The translations under genes were made by a program, and so were the position numbers. A stretch of DNA of 64,000 nucleotides. Origin: Desulfobaccales bacterium (GTDB lineage Bacteria; Desulfobacterota; Desulfobaccia; Desulfobaccales; 0-14-0-80-60-11). Of this stretch, positions 8,507 through 14,381 are shown piece by piece (within the stretch, counting starts at the first letter, position 1; the number at the start of each line of letters is the position of its first letter). The stretch is taken from positions 1-64,000 of the forward strand of contig JBAZPO010000006.1 in assembly GCA_041648175.1 (NCBI GenBank). Direction: 5' to 3'. Below the pieces are notes generated by a model that saw only the letters and a program-made list of their open reading frames with translations, ran no database searches and was not told where the DNA came from.

Positions 8507-9292
8507 ATGCCACCAACTTATATCATTGTGGTAGCGGTGCTGGTCCTTTTTTTCCTGATGAGCGCCATCAAGGTCCTCAACGAATACGAGCGCGGCGTGG
8601 TTTTCCGGCTGGGCCGGGCTTTGCACCGGGCAAAGGGACCGGGCCTCATCATCCTTATTCCCATGGTGGACCAACTGGTTAAGGTCAACCTGCAGCTGGT
8701 GACCTTTGATGTTCCCTCCCAGGACGTCATTACCCGGGATAATGTTTCGGTTAAAGTGGACGCTGTGGTTTACTTCCGGGTGATCGATCCGATGAAGGCC
8801 ATAATCGAAGTGCAGAATTACCTCACCGCCACCCAGCGGCTGTCGCAAACCACCTTACGGAGCGTCTGCGGCCAGATGGAACTGGACGATCTGCTGGCGG
8901 AACGGGAGAAGGTCAACGCCCAGTTGGCAGAAATCCTGGATAATCAAACGGAACCTTGGGGCATCAAGGTGACGCTGGTGGAGGTACGTTCCATCGACCT
9001 GCCCATTGAGATGCAGCGGGCCATCGCCAAGCAGGCGGAGGCCGAACGGGAACGGCGGGCCAAGGTCATCAACGCCGAAGGTGAGTTCCAGGCCGCCGCG
9101 AAGATGGCTGATGCCGCCAAGGTGCTGGCTACCGAGCCCATGTCTCTGCAACTCCGCTACCTCCAAACCCTGCGGGAGATTGCCGCGGAGAAGAACTCCA
9201 CGACGCTCTTCCCCATTCCCATCGACCTCATCACCCCTTTCATCAAGATGGCGCAGCGGATGGATAAGTTGGATGAGGCCGAAAAAGGGTAA
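8507..9292 (+). CDS. SPFH/stomatin-like membrane protein (slipin)
   Basis: A 261-residue slipin: one N-terminal membrane helix (residues 3-22), then an SPFH domain with the typical NEYERGVVFRLGR start, PSQDVITRDNVSVKVDAVVYFRV core and an alanine-rich coiled region (AIAKQAEAERERRAKVINAEGE) that drives oligomerisation. It forms the substrate and partner of the NfeD protease encoded 35 bases upstream, with GGAGACG as ribosome site. It probably organises membrane microdomains. Confidence 0.93.
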   Translation: MPPTYIIVVAVLVLFFLMSAIKVLNEYERGVVFRLGRALHRAKGPGLIILIPMVDQLVKVNLQLVTFDVPSQDVITRDNVSVKVDAVVYFRVIDPMKAIIEVQNYLTATQRLSQTTLRSVCGQMELDDLLAEREKVNAQLAEILDNQTEPWGIKVTLVEVRSIDLPIEMQRAIAKQAEAERERRAKVINAEGEFQAAAKMADAAKVLATEPMSLQLRYLQTLREIAAEKNSTTLFPIPIDLITPFIKMAQRMDKLDEAEKG

Positions 9293-9483
9293 AAAGGGCA
9301 GAACAATGGCCTTTGGGGTTGAGAAATCGGTGAAATACCGATAAATTAAACGGTGCGCCTCATCACCCGGTTAACGGGTAAGGATGCCTCAAGGGGTGCT
9401 GATAGGCCAAGCTCGAAAAAAAGAGAAGAGGGTAGGGGTGGGGTAACCCCGCTTCCGCCAGGCAATACCACAGGAGAGAAACT

Positions 9484-9816
9484 ATGGCTAAGAAGGAACG
9501 TAAAGAGAAAAAGGAAAAACCCTTAGATAAGATGACCGCCACCGAGCTGCGCAAGTACGCTCTGGATATGGGTGAGATCAGCGGCGTGCACGGCATGAAC
9601 AAAGAAGAACTGCTGGTCGCCATCAAAGAGGTGAAGGGCATCAAAGATGAGGGTAAGGTTACCGAGAAGGTCAGTATGCGGGATCTGAAGGTGAAAGCCG
9701 GGGAGATGCGCACCAAGAAGCTGGAAGCCAAGGCTAGTGGCGAACCTCGCAAGAAGGTCGATGTCCTGCGAAAGCGCGCCAATCGCATGAAGAAGCGGAC
9801 GAGAAAAGCGGCCTAA
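9484..9816 (+). CDS. Small basic protein with Rho-N/SAP-like motif
   Basis: A 110-residue very basic protein (Lys/Arg-rich at both ends). Residues about 17-50 (MTATELRKYALDMG, GVHGMNKEELLVAI) match the helix-extension-helix of the Rho factor N-terminal domain, a nucleic-acid binding fold. The rest has no recognised domain. AGGAG at 9472-9476 lies 7 bases upstream of the ATG, and a strong terminator follows. A DNA- or RNA-associated role is likely by inference. Confidence 0.75.
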   Translation: MAKKERKEKKEKPLDKMTATELRKYALDMGEISGVHGMNKEELLVAIKEVKGIKDEGKVTEKVSMRDLKVKAGEMRTKKLEAKASGEPRKKVDVLRKRANRMKKRTRKAA

Positions 9817-9852
9817 GGCAGATTGAGGAGATAGTCTCCTAACAGGGAAACG

Positions 9853-9900
9853 ATGCGGTTTAAGGCAAGCATAAGCCTGGCTTAAACCGCATTGTTTTGA
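9853..9900 (+). terminator. Rho-independent terminator
   Basis: A 12-bp perfect stem, ATGCGGTTTAAG (9853-9864) with CTTAAACCGCAT (9881-9892), followed by TGTTTTGATT. It ends the small basic protein gene. Confidence 0.85.
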
Positions 9901-9928
9901 TTAAATCTGCACTGCTTAACATGAATTA

Positions 9929-10063
9929 TACCAAGTTGCGTCCATAGAAGTAAAAATAGCTTCGGTTTTGTAGGATCGTACCTGCATGTGCGGCCACCAT
10001 GAGGGCGGACACATAGGTCCGCCCCTACAAAAACAAAATTACCTGTATGAGCGCAACTTGGTA
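9929..10063. mobile_element. MITE family 2, copy A
   Basis: A 135-bp element with terminal inverted repeats TACCAAGTTGCG / CGCAACTTGGTA. The interior carries a GGCGGACACATAGGTCCGCC hairpin ending in CCTAC. It is almost identical to copy B at 17576-17710. Flanks are TTA on the left and TGA on the right, so the target duplication has decayed or was never exact. No coding capacity. Confidence 0.85.
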
Positions 10064-10130
10064 TGAGGCCTGGGAGATGAATTGTAATGGCCTTTCGCTG
10101 GGGGAAACGTCCCGGAGAAACCTCTATCAG

Positions 10131-11297
10131 TTACTGCCGGCGCTGGGCTAGATAGGCCTCCAGCCTGCTCAAGCCCTCCTGCAGGTTATCCAGGGAATTG
10201 GCATAGGAGAAGCGCAGAAAGCCTTCGCCTCCGGGACCGAAATCAATGCCCGGGGCGACCCCGACTTTGACTTTTTCCAGGATATCAAAGGCCAGGGCAT
10301 AGGAGTCGGTGGAGAGGTGGCGGGCATTGACGAACACATAAAAAGCCCCGGTGGGCGGAACGGGAATCTTAAACCCCAACTTGGCCAGCCCCGCCAGCAG
10401 GAACCGCCGCCGGGTGTCATAGGCGGCCCGCATGGCCGCGATCTCGTCTCCGGCCTGGGTCAGGGCCGCAATCCCGGCCCGTTGGACAAAGGGGTTGGCC
10501 GAAATAAAGAAATTCTGCATCAATTTTTGCAGGGGCCGGATGAAATCCGGCGGCGCCACCAGGTATCCCAGGCGCCAGCCGGTCATAGCGTAGACCTTGG
10601 AAAAGCCGTTGATCACAAAGGCCCGGTCGGTGAACTCCAGGATGGAGTGCTCTTTGCCTTCGTACACCAGGCCGTGGTAAATCTCGTCGGAGACGACCAT
10701 GGGTCCCAACTCCGCCAGGCGGGCCAAGTTTGTCGCGCTTGCCAGGGTGCCGGTGGGGTTGCCGGGGGAGTTGACCAGCACCGCCTTGGTGCGGGGCGTG
10801 AGATAGGGGCCCAACTCCGCCGGGTTCAACTGGAAGCCGTCTTCTTCCTTGACCGGCACATAGCGGGGCACTGCGTCCACCAGTTTTAAGATGTTGGGGT
10901 AGCAGGCGTAATGCAGGTTAGGGAGCAGCATTTCATCCCCCGGGTCTAATAAGGCCCCGAAGATGAGGATCATGGCCGGGGAAGTCCCCGACGTGACGAT
11001 GAATTGCTCGGGGGTGACCCGAACCCGGTACTTCTCCCAGTAGTGCAGGCACAGGGCCTCCCGTAATTCGATGAGCCCCTGGGAGTGCGTGTACTGGGTT
11101 TCGCCCGCGGCCATGGCCCGATAAGCCGCGTCCTTGACCACCGCGGGGGTATCGTAATCCGGTTCGCCGATCTCCAGGTGGATGACCTTTTCCCCCTGGC
11201 GCTCCAACTCCTTAGCCCGCTCCAGGATATCCATCACCAAAAACGGAGTGATCTCCCGGGCCCGGCGGGATACGGCGCTGCCTGTCTTTTCATTCAT
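10131..11297 (-). CDS. Class I/II pyridoxal-phosphate aminotransferase (aspartate aminotransferase-like)
   Basis: A 388-residue fold-type I aminotransferase. Visible landmarks are LEIGEPDYDTP near residue 42, the NSPGNPTG substrate and cofactor motif near 172, SDEIYHGLVYEG near 200 and the PLP-lysine motif FSKVYAMTGWRLGY near 232. The terminal RFSYANSLDN holds the carboxylate-binding arginine. The substrate is not deducible; aspartate, alanine or aromatic amino acids are possible. It stands alone on the minus strand. Confidence 0.9.
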   Translation of the reverse strand: MNEKTGSAVSRRAREITPFLVMDILERAKELERQGEKVIHLEIGEPDYDTPAVVKDAAYRAMAAGETQYTHSQGLIELREALCLHYWEKYRVRVTPEQFIVTSGTSPAMILIFGALLDPGDEMLLPNLHYACYPNILKLVDAVPRYVPVKEEDGFQLNPAELGPYLTPRTKAVLVNSPGNPTGTLASATNLARLAELGPMVVSDEIYHGLVYEGKEHSILEFTDRAFVINGFSKVYAMTGWRLGYLVAPPDFIRPLQKLMQNFFISANPFVQRAGIAALTQAGDEIAAMRAAYDTRRRFLLAGLAKLGFKIPVPPTGAFYVFVNARHLSTDSYALAFDILEKVKVGVAPGIDFGPGGEGFLRFSYANSLDNLQEGLSRLEAYLAQRRQ

Positions 11298-11404
11298 TAA
11301 TTTTCAGCATACCAGGAGGGTGCCGGGAAGACAAGGAGAAGTACATCTGGGGCAGGCCCGGCTCATGTCGGGCTCCGCCCCAGGAAGGAACATGATAAGG
11401 AGGC

Positions 11405-12067
11405 TCACTTTGCTTTCGGCGTGCCCTTGGGGAGATATATCAGCTTAACGTCGAGGTCATAGGTCCAGGGTAGGCCGGAAATTCTCCAGCCTTCTTTCAT
11501 GCGTTTGCCCTTGTTGGGGCTGTTCGGATCTTTGATCTTATCGCCTTCAAACCCGTCGTGGATGTTATAAACTTTGGTAAATCCGGCCTTGGCCAACAAA
11601 TCCACCGATGGGGCGCTGCGCTGTCCGGAGCGGCACATTACCAAGATGGTGTCATCTTTGGCAAATCTCTTTTGAACTTCTTTTACGAAGTTGGGATTGG
11701 GTTTCATGGCGTACTCTTTTTTCTTTTCATCCCAGGTATAGGCCATAAATTTACTGGGAATATTCACGGCCATGGGCGCATGCCCTATAAAGGCATACTC
11801 TTCCGGGGTCCGACAATCGATGATCTTCACACCCTGCTGGTCCTTTTGCCACATGTCGTAGGCTTCCTTGGAGGTGAGATACATTCCCAGGGCGGTTTGC
11901 TTATCCTTGGGAATCTCCGGCGGGGCTTTCTGGGCTTCGGCGGCCGGTGCGACGGGCTTTTCGGCAAGAGGAGCCGCCGCAGGCTTATCGCCCTGAGCCC
12001 CTGCGAGGAGTGACCAGGATAAAAGCAGCAGAAATGCCAACATGCTCAAGCGACCTTTTTTCAACAT
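11405..12067 (-). CDS. Exported rhodanese-like protein
   Basis: A 220-residue protein with an N-terminal signal peptide (MLKKGRLSMLAFLLLLSWSLLAGAQG), an Ala/Pro-rich linker (residues 27-50), and one rhodanese domain (about 60-190) with the EEYAFIGHAPMAVNIP signature and active-site loop CRSGQR. The reactive cysteine is present, so sulfur transfer is possible in the periplasm. It is divergent from lexA and shares its promoter region of about 175 bases. Confidence 0.87.
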   Translation of the reverse strand: MLKKGRLSMLAFLLLLSWSLLAGAQGDKPAAAPLAEKPVAPAAEAQKAPPEIPKDKQTALGMYLTSKEAYDMWQKDQQGVKIIDCRTPEEYAFIGHAPMAVNIPSKFMAYTWDEKKKEYAMKPNPNFVKEVQKRFAKDDTILVMCRSGQRSAPSVDLLAKAGFTKVYNIHDGFEGDKIKDPNSPNKGKRMKEGWRISGLPWTYDLDVKLIYLPKGTPKAK

Positions 12068-12184
12068 AAGTTGTCCTCTCCTTTGGCTTAATAAATTGTG
12101 ACATTTTATGCCCTAAAGTTCATTATTGTCAATCGTCTTCTCCCTAGATCTCCCCTTTGATTTTTTCGCCCCCTGTTTCTTCGC

Positions 12185-12237
12185 ACTATACAGGCATAAA
12201 CTATTCTCTTGACAAGTATTCTTTTGTATAGTACATT
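12185..12237 (+). promoter_or_regulatory. lexA promoter with inverted-repeat candidate operator
   Basis: TTGACA at 12209-12214 is followed after 17 bases by TACATT (12232-12237), which places the start point at about the lexA ATG (12244). An 8-bp inverted repeat, ACTATACA (12185-12192) and TGTATAGT (12225-12232), brackets the -35 element and could be the LexA autoregulatory site. No Shine-Dalgarno is visible before the ATG, consistent with a leaderless message. Confidence 0.5.
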
Positions 12238-12243
12238 GCGACC

Positions 12244-12867
12244 ATGAAGCCGCTAACCGACCGACAACAGTCCGTTTTGACCTTTGTGGAAGAGTTCTGC
12301 TCCCGCCAGGGGTATCCCCCCACGGTGCGGGAGGTGGCGGCCGCCTTCGGCATCCAGCCCCGGGCCGCCGTGGACCACCTGGCGGCCCTGAAGCGCAAGG
12401 GCCACCTCCACCGGGAGCCGGGGGTGTCCCGGGGGCTGACTCTGGCGATGCGTAGCGTGGGGCCGGTGGTGGAAGTGCCGGTTCTGGGCCGCATTGCTGC
12501 GGGTCAGCCACTTTTGGCCAGCGAGAACGTTGAGGAGACCCTGCCCCTGCCCAGTTCCTGGGTGCGAGGCGAGGAAGTCTTTCTCCTGAAGGTCACCGGA
12601 GAGAGCATGGCGCCGGTAATCCTGCCCGACGATTTGGTGATGGTTCGAGTCCAGGCCCGGGTGGCCCGGGGCGAGATCGCGGTAGTGCTGGTGGACGACG
12701 AGGCCACCTTAAAAAGGGTGTACGAGGAGGCCGGAGGTTTGGTCCTCAAGGGCGACAACCCGGATTTCACGCCGCTGCGCTATTCTGCGGATGAGGCCGT
12801 GGACGTTCAGGTCCTGGGCAAGGTGGTGGGCGTGTACCGCAACCTGGAGAGCAAAAGACACGGATGA
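12244..12867 (+). CDS. lexA: LexA-type SOS repressor
   Basis: A 207-residue repressor with an N-terminal winged helix (residues 1-65; LTDRQQSVLTFVEEF, GYPPTVREVAAAFG) and a C-terminal S24 autopeptidase domain. The self-cleavage site A86-G87 (RIAAGQP) and the Ser/Lys dyad S121 (GESMAP) and K157 (ATLKRV) are all visible. RecA filaments would trigger cleavage. Its recognition-helix residues (IQPRAAVDHLAAL) differ from E. coli LexA, so the operator is likely different. The stop codon overlaps the next ATG (ATGA), coupling it to a RadA-like gene. Confidence 0.92.
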   Translation: MKPLTDRQQSVLTFVEEFCSRQGYPPTVREVAAAFGIQPRAAVDHLAALKRKGHLHREPGVSRGLTLAMRSVGPVVEVPVLGRIAAGQPLLASENVEETLPLPSSWVRGEEVFLLKVTGESMAPVILPDDLVMVRVQARVARGEIAVVLVDDEATLKRVYEEAGGLVLKGDNPDFTPLRYSADEAVDVQVLGKVVGVYRNLESKRHG

Positions 12868-13499
12868 ACGCCTTGAGCCGCTACCTGGCACCCCTGAAGC
12901 CGGGCCGGGGGATCCTGCTTTGGGGAGAGCACCTGAGACACCTGGCTGCAGCCGCGGCCGTCTGGGGTGTGGCCCGGAATCCGGTATGGGTAGTGGACGC
13001 GGCTAACCGCTTCGATCCCTACCGGTTGGTCCGGGAGGCGGCCCGCCACCATCTTCCGTCCCAAAAAGTGCTTGCGCAGGTGCGGGTGGCCCGGGCCTTC
13101 ACTTCCCACCAACTGGTGCGCCTGCTCGAAGAGACTTTCCCGGCGAGGCTTGCAGTCGGCAGCCTGGTGCTGGTCATAGGACCGGTGAGCCTGTTCTACG
13201 ATGAACAGGTGCCTTTGAGCGAACGCCGCCGCCTCTTCCAAGATTTGGTGCAGCATTTAAACCGGATCAAGACCCAGTCAGCGCTTTTACTGCTGCAGCC
13301 GCGGCTGCCCCGGGCGGCCAATAACCAACACTTCGGCCGGCTGCTGGCCCCGGTGGTTGACTACTTTGTGGAGGTAGGAAACCAGGCAGACGTAAGCGGA
13401 GCAACCCGCCGGACTATGCCGGCTGTGGCGGTGCTGCCGCCGGACACGCCGGGAAACGCGCGCCACGCTCCCTACCAGCCTCCAAGAGGAGACCATTAA
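12864..13499 (+). CDS. Degenerate RadA/Rad51-like protein in a lexA operon
   Basis: A 211-residue protein that I read as a RecA-fold paralogue. Several landmarks keep the order of archaeal RadA/Rad51: WVVDAANRFDPYRLV (compare the IDTEGTFRPER strand), VRVARAFTSHQLVRLL (compare NVYVARAFNSDHQ), and LVLVIGPVSLFYDE followed by LSERRRLFQDLVQHLNRI (Walker B strand and helix). The Walker A loop is replaced by GEHLRHLAAA and the Walker B aspartate by glycine, so ATP hydrolysis is unlikely. This resembles the position and the decayed ATPase of ImuA in lexA-imuA-imuB-dnaE2 operons. It starts inside the lexA stop codon. The functional link is inference. Confidence 0.7.
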   Translation: MNALSRYLAPLKPGRGILLWGEHLRHLAAAAAVWGVARNPVWVVDAANRFDPYRLVREAARHHLPSQKVLAQVRVARAFTSHQLVRLLEETFPARLAVGSLVLVIGPVSLFYDEQVPLSERRRLFQDLVQHLNRIKTQSALLLLQPRLPRAANNQHFGRLLAPVVDYFVEVGNQADVSGATRRTMPAVAVLPPDTPGNARHAPYQPPRGDH

Positions 13500-13500
13500 A

Positions 13501-13689
13501 ATGGACGTATTTCTACCCGCGTACCAGGAGCTGCATCCCGGTCCGAAATTTACGGCCCGTCTTAAGCAATGGAGCCAGACCCTCGCCATCCCGGAGGACG
13601 CCACGACCTATCTCCTGGAAATCGTGAAATTCTTGGGAATCGTGGCTTTGATCATGGTAAGCGCCTTGATCATGCTGATGGCGGGGTAG
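13501..13689 (+). CDS. Small membrane protein of the lexA operon
   Basis: A 62-residue protein whose ATG is one base after the stop of the RadA-like gene. Residues 1-38 are soluble (HPGPKFTARLKQWSQ), and 40-61 form one membrane helix (IVKFLGIVALIMVSALIMLMAG). GAGGAGACC lies upstream. No family recognised. Confidence 0.6.
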   Translation: MDVFLPAYQELHPGPKFTARLKQWSQTLAIPEDATTYLLEIVKFLGIVALIMVSALIMLMAG

Positions 13690-14042
13690 TAAGGAGTAAG
13701 CAGTTAGCAGTCAACAGTGAGCAGTGGGAACAGGCAAAAGCCCGATGTTTCGCTAACAGCTGATCTATAGCGTTTGCCATAAATTTATGCCACTGGCTAA
13801 TTTTTAAATCCCCCTCAATCCCCCTTTTTCAAAGGGGTACTTTATAAGTAATTCCTTATAGTTCCCCAATTTACCAAAGGGGGTGAGGGGGGATTTGGGG
13901 TGTTAAAGTATCTCCTATTACGGAAAAAACTTTTGGCAAACGCTATAACTGCTTCAAAGGAAGTAGATTGCCGCACAGGCTGGAAAGCCTGTGCCACCAC
14001 TGACTACTGACCACTGACCGCTGGCAACTGGTAACTGTATTT
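13690..14042. other. Intergenic region with repeats between the small membrane gene and the 91-aa gene
   Basis: This 353-bp stretch holds no gene. It contains short CAGTNAGCAGT-type tandem motifs (13697-13727), a complete family 1 MITE (13766-13947), a GCACAGGCT/AGCCTGTGC hairpin (13973-13998) and CTGACTACTGACCACTGACC-type tandem repeats (13999-14036). The MITE may have split an originally tighter operon. Confidence 0.7.
13766..13947. mobile_element. MITE family 1, copy 1
   Basis: 182 bp bounded by perfect 14-base inverted repeats TATAGCGTTTGCCA and TGGCAAACGCTATA. The interior is itself palindromic, with two AAATCCCCC-type blocks facing GGGGGATTT blocks around TTATAAGTAATTCCTTATAG. It is closely related to the copies at 27210 and 61086. 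No reading frame. Confidence 0.9.
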
Positions 14043-14318
14043 ATGGGACGCACGGTTTTACCTTATAGCCACGTGTGGGAAGAGGAGCGCAGCCGCTGGC
14101 TCAAATTCCGCCGGGCGCTGCGCAAAGAGGACCAGGTCCACCTGGACCGGCTCTTTGAGCTGGCCCGCCTGCACCTCCAGGCCGGCGTGTACGCCTCCAA
14201 CCCCTGGCCCCTGGAATCCATCCTTCTGTCTATGCTCCTGGAACACCAGAAGGCCTTGAGCTCCTTAGAGAGACGTCTCCACAGTCTGGAAGAGCCAGAA
14301 AGCGGCGTCAGGACGTAG
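14043..14318 (+). CDS. Conserved-looking small protein upstream of PolB
   Basis: A 91-residue charged helical protein (VWEEERSRWLKFRRALRKED near the start, AGVYASNPWPLESILLSMLLEHQKAL in the middle) without membrane segment or metal motif. Codon use matches the neighbouring polymerase, which supports a real gene. It starts with ATG at 14043 and sits 63 bases upstream of the polymerase, separated by a repeat hairpin. Function unknown; an accessory subunit of the polymerase is possible from position only. Confidence 0.6.
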   Translation: MGRTVLPYSHVWEEERSRWLKFRRALRKEDQVHLDRLFELARLHLQAGVYASNPWPLESILLSMLLEHQKALSSLERRLHSLEEPESGVRT

Positions 14319-14343
14319 GGGCGACCCGGCGGGTCGCCCCTAC
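14315..14343. repeat. Dispersed GTAGGGGCG...CGCCCCTAC hairpin
   Basis: A near-perfect palindrome over the stop of the 91-residue gene; another copy of the design lies inside the polymerase gene at 15781-15809. Confidence 0.6.
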
Positions 14344-14381
14344 AGCTTCCCTTTCCCCAAACCTAACCTTTTCCCCATACC

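Noticed and set aside
13690..14042. Short tandem CTGACTACTGACC-type motifs as CRISPR or origin iterons
   Set aside because: Units are irregular, without spacers, and lie beside a MITE; no cas or replication genes nearby.
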